A stretch of DNA of 64,000 bases from Dastarcus helophoroides (GCA_028583605.1 CM053329.1:38717161-38781160); one strand, 5' to 3'; shown: positions 20,706 to 31,694, counted from the stretch's first letter. Numbers and translations: made by a program. The notes: generated by a model from the letters alone, not told the origin.

Positions 20706-21166
20706 CAAGGCTCTGCCTTGTCACCTCTGCTGTATTCTCTGTTCACAGCGGACATCCTGAGAACCAATCCAACAATCGACCTTACCTCATTGGCAACTTA
20801 TGCAGACGACACAGCTTTGGTGGCGTACTCTTTCAGTCCAGAGTTGGTCACCAGACGACTTAAGGAGGCAACAGATATTCTACTAGATTACTTCGGTCAA
20901 TGGAGAATCCAAGTCAACGCAGACAAGACCCAAGCAGTCTTCTTTACCCGAAGAAGACTCCAACCATATGGACAGGTTAATGTTCATGGGCAAAACGTCC
21001 TCTGGAGGCTTCAGGCAAAGTATTTAGGTGTAATTCTGGATAAAAGACTTACATTTCAGGCACACATCGATTATGCAGTGTCCAAAGCCAAAATGCTGAA
21101 GGGACTGCTACAAGCGATGATTGGTAGAAATACTAATCTGTCCATTGGACTTAAAGTATTACTATA
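20245..21166 (+). repeat. 461-bp tandem duplication inside the Jockey LINE
   Basis: Positions 20245-20705 and 20706-21166 are near-identical direct repeats beginning CAAGGCTCTGCCTTGTCACC. The junction shares only CAA with the left and right flanks, so microhomology-mediated duplication is likely. About a dozen substitutions separate the copies, so the event is not recent. Confidence 0.92.
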
Positions 21167-21548
21167 CAAATCAATCATAAGACCAGCGATGACCTACGCA
21201 TCTGTAGCTTGGTCACAGGCGACGGATAATCAGATGAAGAAACTCCAGCTCTTCCAGAACGTCTTCCTAAGACAAGCCATGGACGCTCCATGGTTTGTAG
21301 GAAACAATCAACTCCATAGAGAAGCTGAACTACCCCTGGTTAGAGATTTTCCTAGGGAAACCAATTCCAAGGCGATGGTGAGAGCGGAAATGCATCCCAA
21401 CGAACTAGTTCGACAGGCAGTGAATTACGATCCAAACCTCCCAATCAGGATTAAGAGACCAAAGGATGGTCCTCTAGGCTACGACTTCCATTTCGGAAAT
21501 GTTTGTTTTGTTTGTTTCTTATGTTTCAGGCAAAACAGCTTACAATAG
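20706..21548 (+). pseudogene. Jockey reverse transcriptase, duplicated copy 2 and C-terminus
   Basis: This second copy is open throughout. It reads SALSPLLYSLFTADILRT, TYADDTALVAYSF, then VNADKTQAVFFTRRR, KYLGVILDKRLTFQAHIDYA and the C-terminal LQLFQNVFLRQAMDAPWF. It ends at the TAG at 21546-21548. Where copy 1 has two stops, copy 2 has CAA and TGG, so copy 2 keeps the ancestral reading. The 461-bp offset is not a multiple of three, which shifts the frame relative to copy 1. Confidence 0.85.
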
Positions 21549-21710
21549 TGCTCCAGCACTATTGTACTGTTCCGATGGAGGGATTGGGGGCCAAGGGCCC
21601 GGTCCGAAGAAGTAAGGGGTTTTTAGTCGGCATCCTTAGTTTGAGCGGAAGTCCGACACTGTCTCGGTATCTTTCCAAATGTCCTTAATGGATTTTCCCC
21701 TACTTTAAAA

Positions 21711-22017
21711 AAAAGTCTCCAAGACTGCCTATTTTTTTCGAATTTCTAATTTCAAGCTTCCGGCCGTTATGTAAATTTTTGGCTCTTTTTTTTAAAATCT
21801 AGACCTTTTTTGAAAATTTTAGGTTAAATCGAATTGTTTTGCAAATCTTGACATTTTTTTTAAATTGTAAACCCAAAGTCTTCACATTTTTTAAAATGTT
21901 GAGTTTTCTTCAAAATTTAGATCTTGCTTAGAAATTATCGAGTGTCTCTGAAATTGTTTACTCTACTTTTTCAAAAATTTCCTTTTTATTGTGTAAACGA
22001 ATGTAAACTCTTTTTTT
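21711..22017. repeat. AT-rich AAATTTCGAC-type satellite
   Basis: Degenerate TTTTTGAAAATTT words follow directly on the LINE 3' end. No gene seen. Confidence 0.5.
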
Positions 22018-22713
22018 GAAAATTTCGACATTAATAAACATTTTGACTTGAACCTTTCGACATGTTTTGAAAAATCCGATTTTTATGACAATTTTTACCT
22101 TTTCTGAACATTTAAAAAATGTGAAATTTTTTTGAAAATTTCGACATTATTAAACATTTTTACTTGAACCTTTCGACATATTTTGAAAATTCCGATTTTT
22201 ATGATAATTTTTCCCTTTTCTGAACATTTGGAAAATGTGAAATTGTTTTGAAAATTTCGACATTATTAAACATTTTCACTTGAACCTTTCGACATATTTT
22301 GAAAAATCCGATTTTTATGACAATTTTTACCTTTTCTGAACATTTAGAAAATGTGAAATTTTTTTGAAAATTTCGACATTATTAAACATTTTCACTTGAA
22401 CCTTTCGACATATTTTGAAAATTCCGATTTTTATGATAATTTTTACCTTTTCTGAACATTTGGAAAATGTGAAATTTTTTTGAAAATTTCGACATTTATA
22501 AATATTTAGACTTGAACATTTCGACATATTTTAAAAATTCCGATTTTTATGACCCTTTTCACCTTTTCTGAACATGTGAAAAATGTGAATTTTTTTTGAA
22601 AATTTCGACATTAATAAACGTTTTGACTTGAACATTTCGACATATTTTGAAAATTTCGACTATTTATGAGAATTTTTACTTTTTCTGAACATTTGGAATT
22701 TTTCAGAAAATTT
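22018..22713. repeat. Exact 116-bp tandem array, arranged as 232-bp dimers
   Basis: GAAAATTTCGACA starts at 22018, 22134, 22250, 22366, 22482 and 22598, exactly 116 bp apart each time. Alternate units share diagnostic differences (GACAATTTTTACC with CATTTAGAAAATG, against GATAATTTTT with CATTTGGAAAATG), so the middle of the array amplified as dimers. Open frames here are shadows. Confidence 0.95.
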
Positions 22714-24339
22714 GGAAGCTTTTTCAAAATCTTCACTTCTTTGCTGAAATTGGACTTTTATTTTCTGAAAATCTGTACTTGTTTTGATAATTCAAATAAT
22801 TTGTTTAGCTTTTTTTAATAATTTCGAATTTTTTTAATTTTTTTTTGATAATTTCTAGTTTCTTCCAAAATTTGGAAATGTTTTCAAAATTTAATCTGTT
22901 TTTTTGGTAAACTTTGATTTTAAAAAAATTGGGCTTACTTTCAAAATGTGAACCTTTTTAACAATGTTGGCTTGCAAACTTTTGCAATTTTGAATATTCG
23001 GATCTATCCGCCAAATTTGAAAAATTAGTAACCTACTTCCAAATTTTGACCAAAAAAAGCCAACATTATGCAAAAAAATCACAATTTTTAAAATTGAAGT
23101 TGAAATTTTGAAAGAAATGTGGACATTTTAATGAACGAAATAAAAATTTTAAAATAAATTCGCAGTCGCGGCGAGAAAACTGCTGTTATTCATAAAATAC
23201 ATTTTAAAATAAGCGAAAATTAACAAAAATAGTTGAAATTCTGCAGAAAAAAATTGATATTTTCAGAAAGTCAGCTTTTGAAAGCAGATAATTTCGAAAA
23301 GTTTACCGTCAGATTTTCAAAAGAATAGCCATTTTCAAAAAAGTGGAAATTTTTAGAAAAATCTAAACTTTTAAGAGGCGAAATTTTCAAAAAAATTCAA
23401 AATTCTGAAAAAAGTCGAAAGTCTTAAAAATTCAAATTGCTATAAGTAGTCGAAATTCTGAAAAAGAAAGTTCAAATTTTGAAATGAAATTGCTTTTTTG
23501 AAGAAACTCAAAATTTCAAAAAACTCCACTTTACAAAAACAGTTAAAATTTTCAAAAAAGTTTAAATTTGGAAAAACTTCGAATTTTTTCTGTCAGATTC
23601 TTAAACAATTACGAAATTTTCAAGAGAAAAGCCAAGGTTATCAGAAAAAATTTAAAATTTTCAAAAAAAAAGCCAAAATTTGAAAAAAATGTGGACATTT
23701 TATTGAAAGAAATAGAAATTTTGAATTAAATCCCAGTCGCGAAAAAACTGCAATTATTCATAAAATACATTTCAAAAATAGCGAAAATTAACAGAAATAG
23801 TTGAAATTCTGCAGAAAAAAAATTGATATTTTCAGAAAGTCAGTTTGTTTAAAGCAAATAATTTCGAAAAGATTACCGTCAGATTTTCAAAAAAATCGCC
23901 ATTTTCAAAAAAGTAAAAATTTTTAGAAAAATTGAAACTTTCAAGAGGCGAAATTTTTTAAAAAATTAAAAATTTTTGAAATAAGTCGAAAGTCTTACAA
24001 ATTCAAATTACTAAAAGAAGTCGAAATTTCGAAAAAAGAAATTTCGAATTTTTGAATAAAAGTGCTTTTTTGAAAAAATCGAAGCTTTAAAAAACTCGAC
24101 ATAAAAACAATTGAAATTTTCAAAAAAGCCTAAATTTGAAAAAACTTGAAATTTTCTGTCAGATTTTCAAGAGAAAAGCCAACATTATCAGAAAAAATCA
24201 AAATTTTTAAAAAGAAGTCGAAATTATGAAAGAAATGTGGACATTTTAATGAAAGAAATAGAAATTTTGAAATAAAATCGTAGTCGCGATTTGGAAAAAA
24301 AAATTTGAAAAACTTGAACTTTTCTGTCAGGTGTTTAAA
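22714..24339. repeat. AT-rich satellite with a unit of about 570 bp
   Basis: After a transitional stretch, a unit marked by (C/T)AGTCGCG, CTGCAGAAAAAAATTGATAT and TTTACCGTCAGATTTTCAAA recurs at about 23163, 23734 and 24281. Polarity flips relative to 21.7-22.7 kb: the dominant word becomes GTCGAAATTTTC. No coding. Confidence 0.75.
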
Positions 24340-24351
24340 CAATTACAAAAT

Positions 24352-24774
24352 ATTCTTCATGGTAGACCCTTATTTTTCTTTTTTATATTTTAAAATTTTT
24401 TATTTTTAAGTATTTCTTCCTCATTGTTCCCTTTCCACGTTATACACTGCTGACGAGCTCAAATGAGAGCGAAACATCGATGTCCAGTGCTACAACCTTT
24501 TTTATGTATTTTTTTATATTTTCCTAATTTATCAAAAATATAAAAAATTTTATTTTTTTCATATCTAATTTTTGTTCTCCTATTTTTCATTATTCCTATT
24601 TTATGTAAAATAAACTAACCTCTTAATTTGTAAACTGTCACGAAGTGACGTTTTCAATAAATTTAAATATCACGTAGTCGCATTTCAAAAATTGTTTAGA
24701 AAATTGTCAACAAACCATAAAAATTTAAATATTTCCAAACTGGGCCGAAGAAATGTTAAATAAATTAAAAAAAA
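24352..24774 (+). mobile_element. 423-bp element with hammerhead ribozyme and 12-bp TSD (Penelope/retrozyme-like)
   Basis: The insert begins at TTCTTCATGGTAGACCC and ends at GGGCCGAAGAAATGTTAAAT plus an A-rich tail. It is flanked by CAATTACAAAAT at 24340-24351 and 24775-24786. It interrupts the satellite at the same point where uninterrupted units read on. Inside lie a type-I hammerhead ribozyme (24445-24489) and a small GTCAC-GAA-GTGAC hairpin (about 24639-24651). There is no open frame for a reverse transcriptase, so it is non-autonomous. Hammerheads with short helix III occur in Penelope-like elements and retrozymes; that placement is inferred. Confidence 0.85.
24445..24489 (+). ncRNA. Type-I hammerhead ribozyme
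   Basis: All conserved parts are in order. Helix I 5' strand CACTG (24445-24449); core CTGACGA (24450-24456); helix II GCTC/GAGC with loop AAATGA (24457-24470); core GAAA (24471-24474); short helix III closed by TCGA (24475-24482); cleavage triplet GTC (24482-24484); helix I 3' strand CAGTG (24485-24489). Helix I extends outward past a small internal loop (GTT/AAC, TA/TA pairs). Cleavage is expected after C24484. The A15.1-U16.1 and G10.1-C11.1 pairs are satisfied. Confidence 0.88.
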
Positions 24775-24786
24775 CAATTACAAAAT

Positions 24787-27094
24787 GTTTAAGAGAAAAG
24801 CCAACGATATAAAAAGATCAAAATTTTCAAAAAAAAGCCAAAATTTGAAAAGAATGTGGACATTTTATTGAAAGAAATTGAAATTTTGAATTAAAATTGC
24901 AGTCACGAGAAAACTGCAATTATTCATAAAACACATTTAAAAATAAGCGAAACTTAACAAGAATAGTTGAAATTCTGCAGAAAAAATTGATATTTTCAGA
25001 AAGTCAGTTTATTTAAAGCAGATAATTTTGGAAAGTTTACCGTCAGATTTTTAAAAAAATCGCCATTTTCAGAAAAGCAGAATTTTTTGGAAAAGCCGAA
25101 ACTTTCAAGAGGCAAAATTGTCAAAAAAATTAAAAATTCTGAAAAAAGGCCAAAGTCTTACAAATTCAAATTACTAAAGGAAGTCGAAATCTCGAAAAAG
25201 AAAGTTCGAATTTTTAAATAAAAGTGCTTTTTTGAAAAAAATCGAAGATTTAAAAAACTGGACACAAAAACAGTTACAATTTTCAAAAAATCCTAAATTT
25301 GAAAAAACTCGAAAGTTTCTGTCAGAATGTCAAATGATTTCAAAATCTTCAAGAGAAAAGCCAACATTAACAGAAAAAAATCACAATTTTTAAAAAGAAT
25401 TGAATAAAAAAATATAAATACTTCGCAAATAAATTACAGAGAATATCTTTTTTTAAAAAGAAGTGAAAATTTTAAAACAAATGTGGACATTTTAATGAAC
25501 GAAATAAAAATTTTGAAATAAATTTACAGTCGCGAGAAAACTGGTGTTATTCATGAAATTCATTTTAAAATAAGCGAAAATTAACAAAAATAGTTGAAAT
25601 TCTGCAGAAGAAATTGATATTTTCAGAAAGTCAGTTTTTTAAAGCAGATAATTTCGAAAAGTTTACCGTCAGATTTTCAAAAGAATAGCCATTTTCAAAA
25701 AAGTGGAAATTTTTAGAATAATCGAAACTTTCAAGAGGCGAAATTTTCAAAAAAATTCAAAATTCTGAAAAAAGTTGAAAGTCTTAAAAATTCAAATTAC
25801 TATAAGTAGTCGAAATTCTAAAAAAGAAAGTTCAAATTTTGAAATGAAATTGCTTTTTTGAAAAAACTCAAAATTTCAAAAAACTCCACTTTACAAAAAC
25901 AGTTAAATAAATAATTGATATTTTCAGAAAGTCAGCTTTTTAAAGCAGATAATTTCGAAAAGTTTACCGTCAGATTTTCAAAAGAATAGCCATTTTCAAA
26001 AAAGTGGAAATTTTTAGAAAAATCGAAACTTTCAAGAGGCGAAATTTTCAAAAAAGTTCAAAATTCTGAAAAAAGTTGAAAGTCTTAAAAATTCAAATTA
26101 CTATAAGTAGTCGAAATTCTAAAAAAGAAACTTCAAATTTTGAAATGAAATTGCTTTTTTGAAAAAACTCAAAATTTCAAAAAACTCCACTTTACAAAAA
26201 CAGTTAAATAAATAATTGATATTTTCAGAAAGTCAGCTTTTTTAAAACAGATAATTTTAAAAAGTTTACCGTCAGATTTTCAAAAAAATCGCCATTTTCA
26301 AAAGAGCAGGATTTTTTGAAAAAGTCGAAACTTTCAAGAGGCGAATTATTCAAAAAAATGAAAAATTTTGAAAAGTGGCGAAAGTTTTAGCAATTCCATC
26401 AATTCAAATTTCTATAAGAAGTCGAAATTTTGAAAAAGAAAGTTCGAATTTTTAAATAAAAGTGCTTTTAAAAAAATCGAAGCTTCAAATAACTCGACGT
26501 TATCAAAAACAGTTAAAATTTTCATAAAAGCTAAAATTTAAAAAAAATTCGAAGTTTATCGTAAGATTTTCAAAACAATTGCCATATTCAAAAAAGTAGA
26601 AATTTAAGTGGGGGAATTTTCAAATAAATTAAAAATTTTGAAAACAGTTAAAAGTATTAAAAATTAAAATTTCTATTACAAAAAGTCGAAATTTGGAAAA
26701 ACGAAGTTCGAATTTTTAAATAAAATTGCTTTTTTAAAAAAAAATTGAAGCTTCAAAAACCTCGACGTTATCAAAAATAGCTGAAATTTGAGAAGTTTAT
26801 CGTCAGATTTTCAAAAAAATCGCCATTTTCGAGAAGGTAGAAATTTTTGCAAAAGTCGAAACTTTCAAGAGGCGAAATTTTCAAAAAGAAAAATAAAAAA
26901 TTTTGAAAAAAAGTCGAGTCTTAAAAATTCAAATTACTACACTAAGTCGAAATTTTGAAAAAGAAAGTTCGCAATTTTAAATAAAATTGCTTTCTTCAAA
27001 AAATCGAAGCTTCAAAAACTCGACACTATCAAAAACAGTTGAAATTTTCAAAAAGGCTTAAATTTGAAAACAGTCGAAATTTTCTGTTAGATTT
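24787..27094. repeat. AT-rich satellite, about 627-bp units, then a 301-bp tandem triplet
   Basis: The unit described for 22.7-24.3 kb continues at about 24900 and 25527. Starting at AATTGATATTTTCAGAAAGT, three copies follow at 25612, 25913 and 26214, 301 bp apart, the first two almost identical. Further degenerate copies run to 27,094. No gene seen. Confidence 0.8.
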
Positions 27095-27306
27095 TCAAAA
27101 ATTGAAATACAAATCTTGTCCCCCTGAAACCAAGAAAGATTAAAAAACACAACGAAAGATGCTTTAACGCATTTCGACAGCCAAGCTATCATCTTCAGAG
27201 AAATACTGTATCTCTCTAATTCAATATCTCTCTGAAGATGATAGCGTGGCTGTCGAGACGCGTTAGAGCAACCTTTGTTGAGTTTTTTAATCTTTCTTGG
27301 TTTCAG
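27095..27306. mobile_element. Foldback/MITE-like family, two full arms
   Basis: A reverse arm (ATTGAAATACAAATCTTGTC to TCATCTTCAGAGAAATACTG) is followed by a forward arm (CTCTGAAGATGATAGCGTGG to TCTTTCTTGGTTTCAG). The forward arm is cut at the CAG, where an LTR-like repeat (27307 on) begins. The locus is an almost perfect palindrome about 105 bp per side. Confidence 0.85.
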
Positions 27307-27421
27307 GTAGATCAGTTTGACAGGCATTCATTTTAAAATATTTTTAATATTCTGACTTATTTACTAGTGTGCGTTCCAATTGCAACTCTGTTGAGTTTTC
27401 ACTTCTGTCGGCAGTCTCCAA
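27307..27421 (+). repeat. LTR-like repeat family, copy 2
   Basis: GTAGATCAGTTTGACAGGCA, then TTTAATATTCTGACTTATTT, then TTTTCACTTCTGTCGGCAGT and CTCC match the family at 19.6, 51.6 and 60.1 kb. It begins directly at the truncated end of the foldback arm. Confidence 0.7.
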
Positions 27422-29610
27422 TTTTTTTAAAATTTAAGTGCTTTTAAGATGGTAAAAGTTATAGTGAGGAAATAAGTTCTAAAATGTAAATAGACCTGAC
27501 ATAAATTTAAATAGTGACAACGCTAAATAAATACGCCCGTTACCTAATTAATAAAAATCCTGGAAGATATCTATAAAAAAGTATCGAATTTCCAGAGGTC
27601 ATAACTGTCGTGCCGGTAAAGGCGAGTTATTAACGGTTCAACATCTCATCGAGATATTGACTCGATAGCGATCTAATAACTCCTGTAGAACACCACACCA
27701 TGACCGTGGGCTCGGTGGCTCCATTGCGACCAATTATTCACTCGTTTACGGTGAATTTTGCCGTAGGAAGCTCTAAACTGCTCACGCATAACGCCAATCG
27801 ATCGATTTGTAAATTAGCCGACAATCAATCAATTTCATAAAAGCCGCCGAAATCGCTAAAGTGCACCTAGGCATCCGATTAATATTCATATCGGAGATTC
27901 CCGTCTCGACTCATGCAAACAGCTCGAACGTAACGTCAGCAGTAGCGTCACCTGGGGGGCTTTTGATTATATGTCCCAATATGGACCTAATCAAATAAGT
28001 GTCCAAAAAAAACAATCGAATGAATTTAAAAATCAGTCTGCACAACTTTCTAGGGTGGCTACAACTTCTCAAGACGTGGACGCAGACATGGTGGGACAGT
28101 GTGTGCCCCCCTGTCTAATGCGGTAAAAAGAAAATATTTATTCAGCCGAGACAACTTTTTTATCTAGGAAATTTCGACACTTATTTAATTTAATGCATTT
28201 TTTGCATGTGTGTGAGTGTGTGCTCAGTATGATGAGTGGGTGCTGATCCATGAAGTCGCAAACCATTTGTTACGATCAGCGATCAGTAGCGCCATGTTGC
28301 TAAGAGTTTGGTTTACGATTTTTGTTGACTTATTTCTTAAAATTTCTCATTTCTAAAGCATTGTCTTTTTCTTCAAAATTCCAACTTTTGAAATTATGGC
28401 GACACCTTTGAAAGTCTTGAGTAGCGGAAAATTTAGTCTATAAGTCGCTGCTTTTTTTTCTCTGGTTGCTGAGTTGTGGCTTTAGGGAAATTTCAGCGTC
28501 AATCAGAGGAATTTATTGAGCACAACTTACTGAAAAATGAAATACATGGTTTTTGTAATAGTATAGGAGTGATATTCAATCCACCATATATAATATTTAT
28601 TATCCATTTGTTTTAAAGTGAACTGAATACATGTTAGGTTGTTTGTAACTGTACCTACGCGAATACATTTCTTGGTGATTTAATGACTTGTTTATTACAC
28701 GATAAGTCCGTGTTTCTTTGCGGGCTAAATTGCCATTGTTCACATCGAGGTATCCAGCGATGCCAATCAATATTCAAACCGAAATCGCATAAACGACGCG
28801 GAATCGGGGTTATATTTTCATAAAACCCCTATTTGAATGAATCTCTGGATGGATGATCCGCTATTTTTATGCCAGACTTGTTAGAGTGTTTGTTCAAGCG
28901 AACACGTCTTTGTACTTCTTACGAAATCAACTTTACAAATCTCCTTCTCGTTAAGCAAACATCCTGAGATTTTTGTGTTTTATCATCGTCTTTATAAAAC
29001 CGAACTCTACTTCCTACTTCCAACGATGTCTACCAGTCTACCGTGTTCTTTTTATCCGGTGAGACTAGAAAATCGTAATTGAGGCTGCTTGCTGAGTTGA
29101 TTCGAAATTCTCCACTGGTTAGGCCATAAAAATTCTCTTATCCCTATGTTGAATAAATAAAGCAAATAACTTATACACCAGGCGACCGTGCCTCATGCTA
29201 GCGTGATACCATTAAAAAAGCTAATCAAATAATCTACTAGCAGTGAAGATGTACATCTTGTAGATGCAACAATCCTTTCACACCTGAACTAACTCACTGA
29301 CATTAAATAATATTTTCTTTACAACAAAATCGAAGGCCATTAATAACTACTGAATATGTTAAAGTTAAAAATCTTTTATCATACCAAAAGTGCATTTCTA
29401 TATAGAAGGGTCTATTGATCTATGAAGTCGTAAACCATTTGTTACGATCAGCACAGTGCGAAGAGTGCGTTTTTTGGTTATACCAACATTCATTGGTCTT
29501 TTTTCATCGCCTTAAATGTAGAATGGTAGAAGGCAAAAGAAAACTATAACAGACGAAGATCCGCACAAAGATTACATTGAAAACCAAGAATAATTGATGA
29601 TGATCATCTC
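27422..29610. other. Unique islands with CpG and homeodomain-like words, no gene
   Basis: The densest part is 27,590-27,960: many CpGs, the words CAATCGATCGATTTG, CAATCAATCAATTTC, GATTAATATTCAT and CATGCAAAC, and no open frame. This is the profile of regulatory DNA, but nothing proves it. A TGTG run lies near 28,205-28,222. A 37-bp segment is repeated at 28,244 and 29,416. The remainder is ordinary AT-rich sequence. Confidence 0.4.
28244..28280 (+). repeat. 37-bp direct repeat, copy A (copy B at 29,416-29,452)
   Basis: ATGAAGTCG(C/T)AAACCATTTG followed by TTACGATCAGC is present twice with two C/T differences, 1,172 bp apart in the same orientation. The flanks differ. Both could be ends of one unrecognised element or two fragments of a dispersed repeat. 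Confidence 0.8.
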
Positions 29611-29985
29611 CAGTGGCGGCTGGTCCTATAGAGCGCATGAGCGCGCGCACCTCGTGAAATGAGTGATTAAATGTTTTCTGTTTAATGTAAAAGACAAGGA
29701 TTTATCACATTTTTAAGTACTAAATAATGATCTCTTAATTAACTAGTACTTGTGCATTACTTGGAATAAAGTGCGCATATGTTTTATTCTATTATGAGGA
29801 AATTTAAATAAGTTGGTGCGCTCAGAACTAAGCACTTGACGTGGCTGCTGTACGATTCCTATCAACGGCATCATCGCGTTACGTAGAAACAATAAACTAC
29901 GGAGCGCGCGTTAAAGTTAGCGCAGTACGCCGCTCCCCCACGGGATGTTGTCGAATGATTAGTACGAGACAGAGTTTGAAGTGAA
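29611..29985 (+). mobile_element. hAT element 2 family relic (5' end only)
   Basis: It starts CAGTGGCGGCTGGTCC and stays alignable to 15766-16140: GAGCGCGCGC, CTCGTGAAATGAG, TTTTCTGTTTAATGTAAAAG, GGATTTATCACATTTTTAA, GGAAATTTAAATAAGTTGGT. No matching right terminus was found downstream, so the 3' part is deleted. Its terminus agrees better with the right end of the 15.8-kb copy, showing which base is ancestral at the mismatch. Confidence 0.8.
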
Positions 29986-30397
29986 ATATTTATGGTTCAT
30001 GTGAAAAGATTTCTGATACAACTTTTGTGTCTTAATTTTGTTTCGAAATGAAGGATAGATTTTCATATCGTCAATCAATTATATTTCGATGATCTAATTA
30101 TTAATATAAAAAGAAGTCATATGAGTTACAAATTCTATTACGTGTAATACATCTGCAATCAATCTGGCAGTAGCATATCTTGTTACATCTGTCTGCGTTG
30201 TCTCTTATTGTTGTGATTGGCTGATTTGTATGATTTAAATATTTAAACAAATTTTAAAATGAGTGACACAGACTGAACACTTTCAAGATATAAAACTATA
30301 AATGTTCAATCATTTAAATTATAATAAAAATTACGAGAATATTTTGTGTATTATTATTATAATGCATTACTACTTAACGAGGAAAAACAAGTAGGGA

Positions 30398-30560
30398 TGC
30401 AAACGATAGTTTGATGTTTTCAAAACATCGATATTTGTAAACATCAATGTTTCAACATCGATTCTAAAACATAAAAAATATCGATACATCGTTCAGTTTA
30501 CAAACGATATTTGAAAAATCGATGTATCGTATCGCGATGGAATTAGCGCCATCTGTTGTA
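30398..30560 (+). repeat. Cluster of ACATCGAT/ATCGATGT words, possible transposon end
   Basis: Within 160 bp there are about eight ACATC, ATCGAT or CGATGTAT words in both orientations, starting at TAGGGATGCAAACGATAGTT. Related words recur at 33,535-33,598 (AAACATCGATGTATCGAAAC, AAGACATCGATATTTC). This suggests subterminal repeats of a decayed DNA transposon about 3.2 kb long, but no inverted termini or TSD could be paired. Confidence 0.4.
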
Positions 30561-30699
30561 TAGAATTAATTTTGATGGTACAAATGACCTCACAATTTTG
30601 TAACTAGACGCTTGATGGCACCAGTGTATATTTAACAAATTGATACTGAAGCTTAGCGGCAGGCATACAAACAGTACAATTATCTGACAATTCATATTT

Positions 30700-31480
30700 T
30701 AAATATTTTTATTTAGCAACCTATAAAAAAACACAAATTTTGAAAAAAAAATGAGAATTTTTAGAAAAGTAATAATTTGAAAACTCGAAACTATAATCAA
30801 AATTTTTACAATTATTTACTATTTATTTAATATTTCAAAAAAATTCTTACCTATCATTATTTCTAGTTTGAACTTCAAATATTCAGTTCCTTTAGGACAA
30901 CTTACTTTACATAAATTTCCTTTTTTTGAATTTTTAATTTTGTTAATTTCGTATTTTAATTGAAAACCTCCAGAAAAAAGTCAAAATTTTCATAAAAAAG
31001 ATAAACATTTCTAGAAATAGACCAATTTTCAAGTTAGAAAAAAAATGTCCAAATTAAAACCTAAACAGAATTCCCCAAATTTCGGACCTAATTTCCAAAT
31101 TGGAAATATTTGAAAAGTTGTCAATTTTTGAATAAATAAATCTTTATACTTAATACAAGAAATTATTAATTTTTATCAAAATTCCTTGTTTAAATTTGAA
31201 AATTGCATACTTTTTAATTCCAAATTTTCTTAGAAATCTCGAACCTTTCCTGACATTGTGTATTAAATTTTTATTTTTATAAATTTTGGTTTTTTCCGAA
31301 TTGTTTTCCCCAAATCCGGACTTTAATCTAAAAGTTTTATCGAAATTGTGAACATTTTTTTTAATATTTAAGATTAAAGTGGAAAATTTTAGAATTTTCT
31401 GCTTAGCTTTTAAATGTTAAAGTTTCTTCCCATGTATGTCTACAATTTCGAAATGTCTGCTTTGTTCGAAAAATTTAAAC
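30700..31480. repeat. AT-rich satellite, no gene
   Basis: Degenerate AAATTTTGAA/TTTCAAAATTT words with weak periodicity. No coding or RNA signal. Confidence 0.5.
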
Positions 31481-31492
31481 TTCAAATGCACT

Positions 31493-31694
31493 GTTTTTTC
31501 AATTTGTTTAATATTTCTTCGGCCCAGTTTGGAAATATTTAAATTTTTATGGTTTGTTGACAATTTTATAAATAACAAATTTTATAAACAAACCATAAAA
31601 AATTTAAATATTTCCAAACTGGGCCGAAGAAATGTTAAACAAATTGAAAAAAACATAATATTTCCGGTCAATAGGGGTCTACCATGAAGAATAA
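31493..31694 (-). mobile_element. Small 12-bp-TSD element, copy 3, foldback form
   Basis: The insert is flanked by TTCAAATGCACT at 31481-31492 and 31695-31706. On the minus strand it begins ATTCTTCATGGTAGACCC and continues TATTGACCGGAAATATTATG. It then carries two inverted copies of a segment of about 64 bp (31,494-31,557 and 31,589-31,652) that contains GGGCCGAAGAAATG. The inverted-arm design resembles the inverted pseudo-LTRs of Penelope-like elements. There is no hammerhead in this copy. Confidence 0.85.

Larger units (their letters stand above)
19795..21710 (+). mobile_element. Jockey-type LINE, 5'-truncated, with an internal 461-bp tandem duplication
   Basis: The coding starts within the reverse transcriptase (SPTANVIFIPRPDKVGKF, QNYRSISLLSNLEKVAERI) and runs to a 3' UTR (GTTTTTAGTCGGCATCC, AAGTCCGAC) ending at an A-rich stretch near 21,710. 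A 461-bp segment of the reverse transcriptase is present twice in tandem. Clade assignment rests on the NYR.ISLL, FFDTSKAFDTVWH and LRQAMDAPWFV segments. Confidence 0.85.

Noticed and set aside
24636..24655. GTCACGAAGTGAC hairpin considered as a second ribozyme
   Set aside because: It is a simple 5-bp stem with a 3-nt loop and lacks the conserved hammerhead core.
27945..28115. CTGGGGGGC and GCCCCCCTG considered as inverted ends of a small transposon
   Set aside because: Only nine bases with a mismatch and no flanking duplication.
29611..30400. Right terminus and TSD for the hAT relic at 29,611
   Set aside because: No ACCAGCCGCCACTG-like end or repeat of the upstream 8-mer ATCATCTC was found downstream, so a complete element is not claimed.
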